A stretch of DNA of 64,000 nucleotides from Rhizobium sp. BK376 (GCF_004341625.1 NZ_SLZG01000009.1:124001-188000); one strand, 5' to 3'. Counted from the first letter of the stretch, positions 43,192-52,352 are shown. The notes: generated by a model not told the origin, from the letters alone. Numbers and translations: made by a program.

Positions 43192-44661
43192 ATGGGGACT
43201 GTTCGCCGAGCCTTCTTTATGGCGACGCTGGATCAATACTCTCAAATTGTCATCAGCATGGTATTGATCGCGGTTCTCTCGCGATTGCTCGACTCCACCG
43301 ACATTGGTGTCGCCGCGATCGGCCTGAGCATCGGGACCATCGCATTCACGGTGCGGGAATTTGCGACATCGGAATTCCTGATCCAGCGCGAAGAGCTCCA
43401 TGCGACCGATATCAGGACCGGGACGACGCTGGTTTTCGGCCTGTCGGCCATCATCGCGGTCGGGCTTGTTCTTCTTTCGCCCTACATCGCATCGTTCTAC
43501 AATCTTGCCTCCCTGCAAACGTTCATCTGCCTGGTGGCGATCTCAGGCGTGATAGACGGGCTGGTCAGTCCCCACACCGCGTTGCTGCGTCGGGAAATCG
43601 AATTCGGTTCGCTGACGCGCATCAATGTTGCCGGGGCGGTCGCGAACGCCGTCACGGCACTGGTTGCGGCATGGCAGGGTTACGGCTTCATGAGCCTAGC
43701 GATCGCGGTGATTGCGGCGGCAGCCGTCCGGGCTGTCCTGACATTCCAAGCCAAGCCGGAGATATGGATGTTCCGGCCCTGCTTGGTCGGCAGCAGGTCC
43801 ATTTTCAGCTTCGGCGGATACAAGGGCGCTTCCTCGGTTCTGGACCGGGTCTATGAATCGCTCCCCCAGCTTGTCCTGGGGCGCATCATGCCCCTGTCGG
43901 CCGTGGGTATCTTCAATCGTGCCAATCTTGTCTGCGGTCTGCCTGACAAGCTGATGTTGTCGGCGGCCTTCTCAGTCGCGTTTCCTGCCTTCGCCGCCGA
44001 AGTGAGAGCCAAGCGCGCCATCAAGGAATCCTATCTGAGGATGGTGAGCTATATCTCCGTTCTCTTCTGGCCCTCGTCTCTGATGCTGGCGATCCTCGCC
44101 GATCCCATCGTCAATATCGTTTTGGGAAACGGTTGGCTGCCCGTCGTGCCGATCCTGAGGATATTGTGCTGCGCAACCATATTCTCCTTCGCCAATATCC
44201 TGACCTATCCAGTGCTCGTTGCCTTCGGAGCGAACAGGGACGCGTTCACGGCGAATTTCGTTGGACGGGGCGTTTCGACAGTCATCATTTGCGTTGCAAG
44301 CTTTCAGGGGCTCGTGGCCCTGGCCCTCAGCCAGTTCATCTCGCTGCCGTTCCAGATGTACGTCTCCTTTCACTACATCCGGCGGCGCGTACACTTCGAG
44401 TGGAAGGAATTGCTCGGCGTTCTCGCCAAAAGCGGCGTAGTCACCGTGATGGCGATTGCGGGTCCCCTCGCAATCGTCGCGCTGAACGGGTTCGACTTCG
44501 ATCTTTCGCTCGCGGAGACCGCGGTTTGCATTCTTCTGGCGGCAGCCGGATGGATGGCCGGCCTTATTGTCTTTCGACATCCTCTGCTGGATGAGCTGCC
44601 TGCGATCCTGGAAAGACTATTCGGGCGCTGGGTTCGAAAATCCACCGCAGCGGCAGAATGA
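43192..44661 (+). CDS. Wzx-like oligosaccharide flippase (MATE/MOP superfamily)
   Basis: This 489-residue membrane protein has about 12-14 helices from residue 10 on. Typical segments include VVLIAVLSRLLDSTDIGVAAI as IAVLSRLLDSTDIG, FSFGGYKGASSVLDRVYESL, LGRIMPLSAVGIFNRA and the end of a PST-type transporter. It matches lipopolysaccharide/exopolysaccharide flippases of the Wzx/WzxC/RfbX type, which move the undecaprenyl-linked repeat to the periplasmic side. The gene for a GT2 transferase follows almost at once. No Wzy polymerase accompanies it. Confidence 0.88.
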   Translation: MGTVRRAFFMATLDQYSQIVISMVLIAVLSRLLDSTDIGVAAIGLSIGTIAFTVREFATSEFLIQREELHATDIRTGTTLVFGLSAIIAVGLVLLSPYIASFYNLASLQTFICLVAISGVIDGLVSPHTALLRREIEFGSLTRINVAGAVANAVTALVAAWQGYGFMSLAIAVIAAAAVRAVLTFQAKPEIWMFRPCLVGSRSIFSFGGYKGASSVLDRVYESLPQLVLGRIMPLSAVGIFNRANLVCGLPDKLMLSAAFSVAFPAFAAEVRAKRAIKESYLRMVSYISVLFWPSSLMLAILADPIVNIVLGNGWLPVVPILRILCCATIFSFANILTYPVLVAFGANRDAFTANFVGRGVSTVIICVASFQGLVALALSQFISLPFQMYVSFHYIRRRVHFEWKELLGVLAKSGVVTVMAIAGPLAIVALNGFDFDLSLAETAVCILLAAAGWMAGLIVFRHPLLDELPAILERLFGRWVRKSTAAAE

Positions 44662-44675
44662 GGGGGAGGAGTGTC

Positions 44676-45647
44676 ATGCCCAGCCTTGATGTCGCCATCC
44701 CGAACTACAATTACGGCCACTACCTCGAAGGCTGCGTCAAGAGCATACTTCGGCAGAATGTCGAGACGCTGCGCGTATTGATCATCGACAACGCATCCAC
44801 TGATGACAGCGCCCGGATCGCGCGGAAGCTTGCGACGTCGGATCCGCGGATAGAGCTTCGGCTGCGCTCTCAAAATCTCGGCCCTCATGCATCCTTCAAT
44901 GAAGGCATCGATTGGGCGCAATCGGATTATTTTCTCATCCTATGTTCCGACGATCTACTGACGCCGCATGCATTGGCAGACGCGGTGAGCGTCATGGAAG
45001 AACATCCTCAGGTCAACCTGACCTATGGCGAGGCTCTCTTCCTTAAGCCGGAGGATGTCGAGACACGCGTGATCGATCCGCAGCCAGCGACATGGTCCGT
45101 CGAAGGAGGGACCGCGCTGATTGAAAGACTGTGCAGGAGTGGCCGCAACCCGATCAGTGGCCCCACGGTCGTGGTTCGGACCGCGATCCAGAAAGCGGTC
45201 GGCCACTACAATCCAGAGCTTACCCACACGGACGATCTGGAAATGTGGTTGCGCATAGCGGCCAGAGGCCAGGTGGCGCACACGAACAGCCACCAGGCGA
45301 TCGCCAGGGTGCATTCCTTCAATCAGTCCTCATCCGTCAAGAACATTCACCAGTGGAACCTGCAGTTCGAAGCCGCCTATCGCTCCTTCTTTCGGGGCGA
45401 CGGTGCCTCCCTGCAGAATGCTTCGGAGATGTTGAGGATGGTGAAACGGGCGCTGAGCGATAGATCCTACAGTTCCGCCCTTTCCAGCCTGAGCCGTGGC
45501 GATCTGGGTTCCGCTCAGCTCCTGCTGAACGCGATCCGGCTGCGTCCGGCCGCTGCCGTTTTTCCTCCGGTGGGCTATCTGGCGGCCAAGATGCTGCAGG
45601 ATCGGGCGCTTAGGAAGCACGCCGGGCTATCAGCCAAGAGCTCGTGA
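44676..45647 (+). CDS. Glycosyltransferase family 2
   Basis: This 323-residue GT-A enzyme begins LDVAIPNYNYGHYLEGCVKS, with VLIIDNASTDDSARIAR (nucleotide-binding Asp), NLGPHASFNEGIDWA and the metal-binding LILCSDDLLTPHALAD (DxD-like). It also has a DDLEMWLRIA motif near the C-terminal side of the catalytic core. It should transfer a hexose from a nucleotide sugar to the repeat unit. ATG 44676 is favoured because GGGGGAGGAG lies between it and an alternative ATG at 44658. Its 3' end overlaps that of the convergent pyruvyl transferase gene by 18 bases. Confidence 0.88.
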   Translation: MPSLDVAIPNYNYGHYLEGCVKSILRQNVETLRVLIIDNASTDDSARIARKLATSDPRIELRLRSQNLGPHASFNEGIDWAQSDYFLILCSDDLLTPHALADAVSVMEEHPQVNLTYGEALFLKPEDVETRVIDPQPATWSVEGGTALIERLCRSGRNPISGPTVVVRTAIQKAVGHYNPELTHTDDLEMWLRIAARGQVAHTNSHQAIARVHSFNQSSSVKNIHQWNLQFEAAYRSFFRGDGASLQNASEMLRMVKRALSDRSYSSALSSLSRGDLGSAQLLLNAIRLRPAAAVFPPVGYLAAKMLQDRALRKHAGLSAKSS

Positions 45648-46883
45648 ATCGCCACCGATCGGGCTTGCAAGTTTTCTTCTTGCATTGCGCGGCGCAAGCA
45701 GGCGTTCCGTCAGAAGGTCGTCTTGCTCGGCAAGGCTTTTCTGGACCCTGTCGTTGCCGTCAGCAATCTGTTTCCGGATATCATCGAAATTGGCCAGTAT
45801 CTGCTCAAGCTGCAGCCGGAGCATATCGAGATCGAACGTCTCGATGTGCTGGCAATATTGCGACTGCGAGAATTCCGCCAGAAGGTTGTCGTTCTTTTGC
45901 GCGTATCCGAGCGAAATGATCGGTCGGCCGAGTTTCAGTGAGCAGACGACGTTGTGGTAGCGCGAGACGATCACGACGTCGGTTTTGTCAATTTCGCGCA
46001 TCAGGTCGTGCAGGGTTTCGCCAAGCCCGACAGCAACATGGTCAAGCGCGCTCTGTGCATCCATGTCCTTGATTTTCTCCATCAAGTCGTGGACGGCAAT
46101 CTGGTCGCGCAGATCGCCCGTCAGCAGGCGGATGTCATAACCTTCGCCGGCGAGCCAGGTGACGAACTCTGCAAGCTTGCCGATATAGGTCTGGTAAATC
46201 TCCTTGCCATTAAGGCTCGATTTGGCCCAGCCACGATAATGCATGACGCCGACGCCGACAGTGCGGCGCGGCCCGGAGGCGACCCTGGATAGCTTCGGCA
46301 TCGGCAACCGGAACGCAATATCCGGAAACCGGAAATCCTGCTCTACATTCATACCGATATCTTGAAGATACCGGCGGGAGAAGTCGTCGCGATAAGATCG
46401 GTATTTTGCGGTTTGTGCGGCGGTTTTCAGGAAGAAGCGGCTCAGCGGATGCGAGATCGGGCCGGCGCCGATGCTGACGAAGGCGACGGGAACGTTGCGC
46501 AGCCTGGCCGCCATGCACCATCTGAAGATGACGAACGGCCATCCCCAGGGCGTCTCCTGATAGTCATCAAGGATTCCCGTTCCGGGTATGATGATGAGAT
46601 CGAGGCCCTTGAGTTGCTTGAAAAGGGAGCTGATACGCGCGAGTCGGTGCGGCATGTTTCCCAACATGCGGTTCAACCTGTCCGCCCGCGGACCGCCTGA
46701 TATCGTGCCGTTGAGGCTGACGGAGAGAATCCCGTATTTTTTCCTGACGAGATCCGGATTGGAGCAGATGCAAAGGAGCTCCGCCTCGGGGCAACGCTCG
46801 CGCAGCAAATTCAACATTGCTTCCAGGGAACCGTCATTGCCGCTGTTTCCACTGCCGAACTGGCCGAATAATCCGATTTTCAT
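45630..46883 (-). CDS. Polysaccharide pyruvyl transferase family protein
   Basis: This 417-residue protein has the GT-B-like fold of the family: KIGLFGQFGSGNSGNDGSLE at the N-terminus, LIIIPGTGILDDYQETPWG, FVSIGAGPISHPLSR and a C-terminal VVIVSRYHNVVCSLKLGRP with the conserved arginine-histidine segment. It should transfer pyruvate from phosphoenolpyruvate to a sugar as a ketal, giving the polymer acidic groups. ATG 46883 with AGGAG five bases before it is preferred to a longer frame. It runs opposite to its neighbours. PssM/ExoV-like proteins of rhizobia have this role. Confidence 0.87.
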   Translation of the reverse strand: MKIGLFGQFGSGNSGNDGSLEAMLNLLRERCPEAELLCICSNPDLVRKKYGILSVSLNGTISGGPRADRLNRMLGNMPHRLARISSLFKQLKGLDLIIIPGTGILDDYQETPWGWPFVIFRWCMAARLRNVPVAFVSIGAGPISHPLSRFFLKTAAQTAKYRSYRDDFSRRYLQDIGMNVEQDFRFPDIAFRLPMPKLSRVASGPRRTVGVGVMHYRGWAKSSLNGKEIYQTYIGKLAEFVTWLAGEGYDIRLLTGDLRDQIAVHDLMEKIKDMDAQSALDHVAVGLGETLHDLMREIDKTDVVIVSRYHNVVCSLKLGRPIISLGYAQKNDNLLAEFSQSQYCQHIETFDLDMLRLQLEQILANFDDIRKQIADGNDRVQKSLAEQDDLLTERLLAPRNARRKLASPIGGDSRALG

Positions 46884-47208
46884 GGAAGCTCCTGCATTAC
46901 TAGCCAACGAAAAACGTGCGCGGGCGACAGGGCGGCGGCCGCACATGTTACTCTCACAACTATGGAAAAGGCCTGCCGGTTGCCACTTGGCCGTTGGAGG
47001 GTTTTGATGGATCAAAAGACTTAGCCTTTGGAGCTTCCGGCACCAAAATGCTGGCAATGATGCCGCCATGAGGCACTTCGGCCAAATCCGGCCCTTGATT
47101 TATGATCTGCTCGCGGTTGCGGGAATGATCGGCACTGTACCGCAGAGTTCGCAAGATGCGCGCATACCCTCGGCGCCCGGATCTTTTGAGTAGAACGGAA
47201 CCAAGCAA
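46884..47208. other. Intergenic region between pyruvyl transferase and DUF4038 genes
   Basis: About 325 bases carrying divergent start regions. No gene, terminator or strong repeat was recognised. Confidence 0.5.
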
Positions 47209-48564
47209 GTGACGCGCAGAACATCGACGACATCAGGCCTCATGCCCCCCTCCTGGGCTTTTTTCTGTCTCCTCGCAATGCTGATATCCTGCGCCGGTTC
47301 TGCCGGTGCGCAGGACGTCGTTTTTCCGCTGCATGTCGCCGGAGACCGACGGCATCTCGAGGACGCATCCGGCCGTCCCTTCCTGATGACCGGCGACGCC
47401 GCGTGGTCGATGATTGCCGAACTCTCGCGCGAAGACGCCGAGGCCTATCTCGACGACAGGAAGAAGCGAGGTTTCAACACGCTGCTTGTCTCGCTCATCG
47501 AGCATCGCTTCGGCCGCAACGCGCCCAAGAACATTTACGGAGCGGCGCCGTTCCTGGGCGGCAAGGATTTCGCCGCGCCGAACGAAGCCTATTTCGGGCA
47601 TGCGGAATGGATCCTGCGCCGCGCCCGGGAGAAGGGATTCCTGGTGCTGCTCGCGCCAGCCTATCTTGGTTCGGGAGGCGGTGAGCAGGGCTGGTATCAG
47701 TCGATGAAGGCTGCCGGTCCTGACGTGCTCCGCTCCTATGGCGAATATGTCGGCAAGCGCTTCGGCGGGCTTGGCAATATCGTGTGGATCGAGGGCGGCG
47801 ACTACGATCCAGAGGACAGGAGCTTGGTCCAGGCCTTGGCCGAGGGCGTGAGGCAAGCGGCTCCCGGCAGCCTGCAGAGTTTTCATGGCAATCCGGCCTC
47901 GGCCCCGCGCAGCTTCTGGGGCGATCCTGACTGGCTGGGGATCGATTCGCTCTACACCTATGGCGATATCGCAGCTGCCTCGCTCGATCGCTATCGGCGG
48001 CAGCCTGCGATGCCCTTCTTCCTGATCGAGAGCCGCTACGAAGGCGAGGGGGCTAATGAATTCGATGTCCGACGCAGCGCTTACAGCACGCTATTGTCAG
48101 GCGCCAGCGGACAGATATTCGGCAATAATCCGATATGGCATTTTTCCGCGCCGGGGCTCTATCCGAGCCCTGTCACATGGCAGGAAGCGCTTTCCAGCCG
48201 AGGGGCGGAGAGCATGTCGCATCTGCGCACCCTGTTTGACCAGGTCGAATGGTGGAATTTGAAACCCGACCTGACTGGAGTACTCGCGGATCGATCTTCA
48301 AGCAAGGGTGGCGTCGTTGCGGCGAGCGCGGCCGATGGCTCGTTTGCGCTCGCCTATGTGTGGGACGCTCCTGATATTTCGCTTAATCTGAATAAGCTCG
48401 CGCCTTCAGCGCGGAGGGTTCGATGGTTCGATCCTTCGTCCGGCACATTCTATGATGCTTCAGGTGAGGAAACGGCGGCGGGGACATCGCTGTTTCGGGT
48501 GCCGAAGGCGAGCAACGCTTCCGGCTTCAGCGATTGGGTACTTCTGATCTCTCGGCAGCAATGA
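47209..48564 (+). CDS. Secreted DUF4038 (apiosidase-like) glycoside hydrolase
   Basis: This 451-residue exported protein has a signal sequence (WAFFCLLAMLISCAGSAGA, cut near AGAQ). A (beta/alpha)8 domain follows: GRPFLMTGDAAWSMIAELSR, then AYLDDRKKRGFNTLLVSLIE, VWIEGGDYDPED and FLIESRYEGEG with candidate acid/base and nucleophile Glu. A C-terminal beta domain (from about 365) matches the collagen-binding-like part found in DUF4038 proteins. Related family GH140 enzymes cleave apiose linkages of plant pectin. In this locus it may trim the polysaccharide. The start is a GTG. Confidence 0.82.
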   Translation: MTRRTSTTSGLMPPSWAFFCLLAMLISCAGSAGAQDVVFPLHVAGDRRHLEDASGRPFLMTGDAAWSMIAELSREDAEAYLDDRKKRGFNTLLVSLIEHRFGRNAPKNIYGAAPFLGGKDFAAPNEAYFGHAEWILRRAREKGFLVLLAPAYLGSGGGEQGWYQSMKAAGPDVLRSYGEYVGKRFGGLGNIVWIEGGDYDPEDRSLVQALAEGVRQAAPGSLQSFHGNPASAPRSFWGDPDWLGIDSLYTYGDIAAASLDRYRRQPAMPFFLIESRYEGEGANEFDVRRSAYSTLLSGASGQIFGNNPIWHFSAPGLYPSPVTWQEALSSRGAESMSHLRTLFDQVEWWNLKPDLTGVLADRSSSKGGVVAASAADGSFALAYVWDAPDISLNLNKLAPSARRVRWFDPSSGTFYDASGEETAAGTSLFRVPKASNASGFSDWVLLISRQQ

Positions 48565-48712
48565 TTGCTGTCCATGAGGTTGCGGGAAGCTCGATCCGGG
48601 GTAGGGCTCCCCGTTCACCCCTTAGTGCTTTTGTGTAGCTTGTCTGTGCCCAAGCACCTGCGAGAATTGCGGTAACGGCAGCAACCATCGGCTTACCCAA
48701 CGGGATGAGATC

Positions 48713-49870
48713 GTGAAAATCGTTCATGTTATTGCGTCGATAGACCCGAAATTCGGTGGCCCGCAGGCCGTCGCACAGCGGATTGCAGCCGCTCAATCGG
48801 CGCTCGGCCACGATGTGCATGTCGTCAGCTACGGCAGCGCCGATGCCCAAAGGAAGCTGTTCGAGATGGGCCGCGGCATTCCGAATTTCAGCGATATCAA
48901 ATGGCATATTCTTCCCGAACCGAATCTCTTTGAAAAGCTGGCCTGCCCTGGAGGGCGGAAGCTACTGCGCACTGTCGCGCAGTCGGCATCCTTTCTCCAC
49001 CTGCACGGGGTCTGGGATCCGATCCTTCTCTATGCCGCCAACACTGCCAAGGCTTTTCAGGTTCCCTACTGCCTCTGCACATCCGGAATGCTCGATAGCT
49101 GGAGCATGCAGCAAAAGTCCTGGAAGAAGCAGATCGCATTCCTCCTTGGCTATCGCAAGATGCTGAACCAGGCGAAATTTCTGCATGCCCTGAATGTGGA
49201 TGAGGTGCTGCTGATGCAGCCGCTCGGCCTGCGCGCGCCTGCTGTCATCATCCCGAATGGCATTTTTCCGAAGGAGTTCGATGCCTTGCCTGACAAGGGA
49301 CGGTTTCGTCGGCAGATTGGGTTGCCGGAGGGGCGTCGCTACGTCCTGTTTCTGTCGCGGCTGCACATCAAGAAGGGGCTTGATATTCTTGCCCGGGCCT
49401 TTCAGCTCGTTTCCTATTCCCATCCAGATGTCGATCTCGTCGTTGCCGGCCCGCCTGACGGGGCGGAAGAAGAGTTTGCGCAATTGGTCAAGGAATTTGG
49501 CCTGGAGAGCCGCGTTCATGTCGTCGGCCCGATCTATGGTGAGACCAAGATCTCAGCGTTGGTTGATGCCGCATGTTTCTGCCTTCCAAGCCGACAGGAA
49601 GGCTTCAGCATCGCCATCACCGAGGCGCTGGCCTGTGCCACGCCCGTCGTCATCACCGATGCCTGTCATTTTCCAGAGGTCGGCGCTTCCGAGGCGGGGT
49701 TCATTGTCTCGACCGATCCGGCAGCGGTTGCCCTCGGCCTGATCGCCATGCTGGACAATCCGGTCATGGGCAAAAGCATGGGCGTCAACGGCCGTCGCTT
49801 GGTCATGGAAAACTTTACCTGGCCGGCGATCGCCGAACTCACGATCCAGAATTACCGCTTTGCGACTTGA
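48713..49870 (+). CDS. Glycosyltransferase family 4
   Basis: This 385-residue GT-B enzyme begins KIVHVIASIDPKFGGPQAVA. It contains VIIPNGIFPKEFDALPDKG, YVLFLSRLHIKKGLDILARA, VVAGPPDGAEEEF and the donor-site signature PSRQEGFSIAITEALACATP. It begins with GTG after GGGATGAGA. It should add a sugar to the repeat unit. Its 3' end overlaps the convergent YdcF-like gene by 32 bases. The C-terminal half is close in plan to mannosyl/glucosyl GT4 enzymes; the donor is unknown. Confidence 0.87.
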   Translation: MKIVHVIASIDPKFGGPQAVAQRIAAAQSALGHDVHVVSYGSADAQRKLFEMGRGIPNFSDIKWHILPEPNLFEKLACPGGRKLLRTVAQSASFLHLHGVWDPILLYAANTAKAFQVPYCLCTSGMLDSWSMQQKSWKKQIAFLLGYRKMLNQAKFLHALNVDEVLLMQPLGLRAPAVIIPNGIFPKEFDALPDKGRFRRQIGLPEGRRYVLFLSRLHIKKGLDILARAFQLVSYSHPDVDLVVAGPPDGAEEEFAQLVKEFGLESRVHVVGPIYGETKISALVDAACFCLPSRQEGFSIAITEALACATPVVITDACHFPEVGASEAGFIVSTDPAAVALGLIAMLDNPVMGKSMGVNGRRLVMENFTWPAIAELTIQNYRFAT

Positions 49871-50504
49871 CCGGTGTGGCCTCCGGCTGACGTACTGGGG
49901 TGCAGAGGCCGTTCAATTCATACCAGACGGTCTTCAGGCCTTCCTGAAGCACGGCAATACCTTCGGGATCGAAGAAGAGCATCCAGGATATCGGCCGCGG
50001 CTTTGCTGGAACGGAAGTCCAGCGGATCCCGCTTGAGGTCTCGGAGAAGCAGGCGATTGCCCGGCGCGAATGGTACCAGCTGGTAACGAGAACCGCCTGC
50101 CGAACGTTCATGTTGGCGAGGATCGGCGCGGAAAATGCCGCATTCTCTTCAGTGCTGTGGGAGCGGCATTCGACGCTGATGGCGTCCTTGTCGACGCCTT
50201 TCCGGATCATTGCGTCGCGGTTCGACAGGCAATCTCCGGCTCCGCTCACCAGCACACGGGGCGCCACGCCGGCAAGCCACAGCTCGGCACCACGAGCAGC
50301 GCGCGGTGGTCCGTCACCGCCGATGACGACGATGACGTCAGCATGGCTTACCCGGTCGCGCAGAGTAAGCAATGGTCCCGCGGCGACGAGGATGATCACG
50401 TCCAGCAGAGCGAGGACCAAGAGGAAGAAGCCGACGTAGCGCAAAAGCGGTCGGCCCTTCGGCAGAGCGAACGCCGCTGGGAAAGGGACCTTCTGATTGG
50501 GCAT
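49839..50504 (-). CDS. YdcF/SanA-like DUF218 membrane protein
   Basis: This 221-residue protein has one N-terminal membrane helix (YVGFFLLVLALLDVIILVAAG, about residues 21-41 as LLVLALLDVIILVAAG) and a DUF218 domain: ADVIVVIGGDGPPRAARGAE, RVLVSGAGDCLSNRDAM, STEENAAFSAPIL and LVTSWYHSRRAIACF. The family is linked to envelope and peptidoglycan or surface-glycan metabolism (SanA, ElyC), but the activity is unclear. It starts two bases after the stop of the GT2 gene upstream, giving a two-gene operon. Confidence 0.82.
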   Translation of the reverse strand: MPNQKVPFPAAFALPKGRPLLRYVGFFLLVLALLDVIILVAAGPLLTLRDRVSHADVIVVIGGDGPPRAARGAELWLAGVAPRVLVSGAGDCLSNRDAMIRKGVDKDAISVECRSHSTEENAAFSAPILANMNVRQAVLVTSWYHSRRAIACFSETSSGIRWTSVPAKPRPISWMLFFDPEGIAVLQEGLKTVWYELNGLCTPVRQPEATPVKSQSGNSGS

Positions 50505-50506
50505 CA

Positions 50507-51340
50507 CTAGACGGGCAGGCCCCGTTCGCGCCGCTGCAATTCCTTGGTCTTGATGACGATCATATATTCGTAGGCCGCGATCAGCCGGCAATAATGATAG
50601 CCTTGAAGTCCATCAAGGAAGCCGCCGCGGACGATATACATATACATGAAGCGGGCCTGTGAGCGGAACGGAACGCGCATCGACAGTTCTTTCAATCCGC
50701 GGCGGCGAACCTCGGATCGCGACGAGAAAACCTTGTGCCAGGACACGCTGCCGCCGCGCAGGCTCTCGACCGTTTCGCGCGCTTCCGATGACGAATAACG
50801 ATTGTGCTTTTCGTACCAGGCCCGCAGGCCGTTGTTGAAGCTGTAGTGGAGATAATGCTCCTTGAGCCGTCCTTCCGGGCCGTCGCCGATCGGGATTGCA
50901 TGTTCTTCGCGCTCGAAGCGGATGATCCGGTCAGGACGGAAGAAGCGTGTCATCCACGTGGGGTAGAGGCTGCTATGCTTGATCCAGCGGCCCATGAACA
51001 TATTCTTGTAGCGAATGCGGAAGAAGGATTCGGGTCGGGTAGGATCCGCGGCGATTGCCAGCATCTCATCGCGCAGCTCGTCTGTCGTGATCTCGTCGGC
51101 GTCGGGCATGAAAACCCATGTATGCTTGTATTCAATGCCCTTAAGGGCGAACATGCGCTGGCGATCTTCTCCGTCATAGGCGCGCTGATAGACGCGTGCG
51201 CCTGCCTCCTTGGCAATCTCGACCGTTCTATCGGTGCTGAAGGAATCGAGGACGACGATGTCGTCGCACCAGCTGAGAGCTGCAAGGCAGGCCGGAAGAT
51301 TGCGTTCCTCGTTCAAGGTGAGAATGCATACTGAGATCAC
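50507..51340 (-). CDS. Glycosyltransferase family 2 (WaaE/KdtX-like)
   Basis: This 277-residue GT-A enzyme begins ISVCILTLNEERNLPACLAA, with IVVLDSFSTDRTVEIAKEAG (Asp for the nucleotide), the DxD-type WVFMPDADEITTDELRDEM and a C-terminal segment rich in Arg and Tyr (RSQARFMYMYIVRGGF) that may touch the membrane. The pattern matches WaaE/KdtX lipopolysaccharide-core beta-glucosyltransferases and related EPS enzymes. It begins with GTG after GGGGAG. It is the last polysaccharide gene of the region. Confidence 0.87.
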   Translation of the reverse strand: MISVCILTLNEERNLPACLAALSWCDDIVVLDSFSTDRTVEIAKEAGARVYQRAYDGEDRQRMFALKGIEYKHTWVFMPDADEITTDELRDEMLAIAADPTRPESFFRIRYKNMFMGRWIKHSSLYPTWMTRFFRPDRIIRFEREEHAIPIGDGPEGRLKEHYLHYSFNNGLRAWYEKHNRYSSSEARETVESLRGGSVSWHKVFSSRSEVRRRGLKELSMRVPFRSQARFMYMYIVRGGFLDGLQGYHYCRLIAAYEYMIVIKTKELQRRERGLPV

Positions 51341-51641
51341 GTGCTAACTCCCCAGCTAACTCTTGCCGATACAGTTCGCCCATGGCCGATGCAGTCCATT
51401 GTGGTCACCGGCGACGGGCGCAGTTCTGATGGCAGGTTAAAATCCGACGAGCTTTCTGGACACGTGGAAAAAGGGAGCAAGACATCCGCCAAATGTGGAA
51501 TTGGTCGTATCTTGGGATAACCACTACCACTTTCGGAGGAGGCCGACGCCCCGGAACCTTGCTATGGATTTCCGGGACGCGTTTCGCTGCTTTGATGTGA
51601 CCCGTCCGGGAGGCTGGACGGGTCACATTCGGAGGCCCAGG
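51341..51641. other. Intergenic region at the right border of the polysaccharide region
   Basis: About 300 bases between the GT2 gene and the ohr stop. It holds the GT2 start signals and one strong hairpin (51595-51628); no gene or integration remnant was seen. Confidence 0.55.
51595..51628 (-). terminator. Hairpin after ohr
   Basis: ATGTGACCCGTCC pairs perfectly with GGACGGGTCACAT over an eight-base loop, 14 bases after the ohr stop. There is no T-tract, so termination is likely but not of the classical kind. Confidence 0.6.
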
Positions 51642-52061
51642 TCAGACGACCTTGATCACGACATCGATGTTGCCGCGTGTGGCCTTCGAATAAGGGCATG
51701 TCTGGTGTGCGGCGTCTGCGACCGCTTGGGCAACGTCAGCTTCGAGACCGGGCAGGCTGACATTGAGGCGCGCCTGGAGGAAGTAAGCGCCATCCACCAT
51801 GCAGAGGTCCACTTCGGCGTCGACCGCGGTCTCAGCCGGAAGGGCGATCTTCATCTTGCGGGCAGCAAGGCCCATGGCGCCGATAAAGCAGGTCGACCAG
51901 CCGGCGGCAAACATCTGCTCCGGATTGGTGCCGTCGCCCGTGGAGCCGGGGACCGAGAACTTGACATCGAGACGGCCGTCGTCGCTGCGAGCGCTGCCGC
52001 CGTCGCGACCGCCTGCGGTGTGGGTCTTGCCTGTGTACAATGCCTTTTCAACTTGGGTCAT
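51642..52061 (-). CDS. ohr: Organic hydroperoxide resistance protein
   Basis: This 139-residue OsmC/Ohr-family peroxidase has the two redox Cys in place: C58 in GWSTCFIGAM and C122 in HQTCPYSKATRG, plus VEKALYTGKTHTAGGRDG and the Arg at the N-terminal side. It reduces organic hydroperoxides, using dihydrolipoyl protein as donor in known members. GAGG lies just before ATG. No ohrR gene is adjacent. The promoter region shares an almost identical element with dipZ downstream of it, so both are probably under one regulator. Confidence 0.93.
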   Translation of the reverse strand: MTQVEKALYTGKTHTAGGRDGGSARSDDGRLDVKFSVPGSTGDGTNPEQMFAAGWSTCFIGAMGLAARKMKIALPAETAVDAEVDLCMVDGAYFLQARLNVSLPGLEADVAQAVADAAHQTCPYSKATRGNIDVVIKVV

Positions 52062-52142
52062 GATGTCGTTCCTCTTGAGATGGGTGATGCGCCCAGACGC
52101 GATAGCTGACGATCAGCCATTGGCCGCATAAGGCGCTGGCGA

Positions 52143-52191
52143 CGTATCCCGGATGTGTCCGGATTTGCCGGAAGTGTAACGAAGTGTGTAG
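52143..52191 (-). promoter_or_regulatory. Four-half-site element upstream of ohr
   Basis: On the plus strand CGTATCC (52143), TGTGTCC (52154), TGTAACG (52175) and TGTGTAG (52185) are spaced by 11, 21 and 10 bases. The same set with the same spacing lies upstream of dipZ. The distance to the start codon (about 80-130 bases) is also alike. The helical phasing suggests a response-regulator-type protein binding direct repeats. Confidence 0.6.
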
Positions 52192-52290
52192 GAGAGCCGG
52201 CCCGAGGGATGACGGATACAAAACAGCTGTCGGACTATGATGCGGAGTCGGGACCGGGCCGGCTGGGATGGAAGACTATCTTCAGCCGCA

Positions 52291-52320
52291 ACGCCGCGCG
52301 GCAGATATGACGCGCGGCGT
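52291..52320 (-). terminator. Hairpin after dipZ
   Basis: ACGCCGCGCG pairs perfectly with CGCGCGGCGT over a ten-base loop, 33 bases after the dipZ stop. No T-tract follows; it separates dipZ from the ohr promoter. Confidence 0.6.
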
Positions 52321-52352
52321 AGCAGCATTTTCAATCCAGTTGCCTGGTTTTT

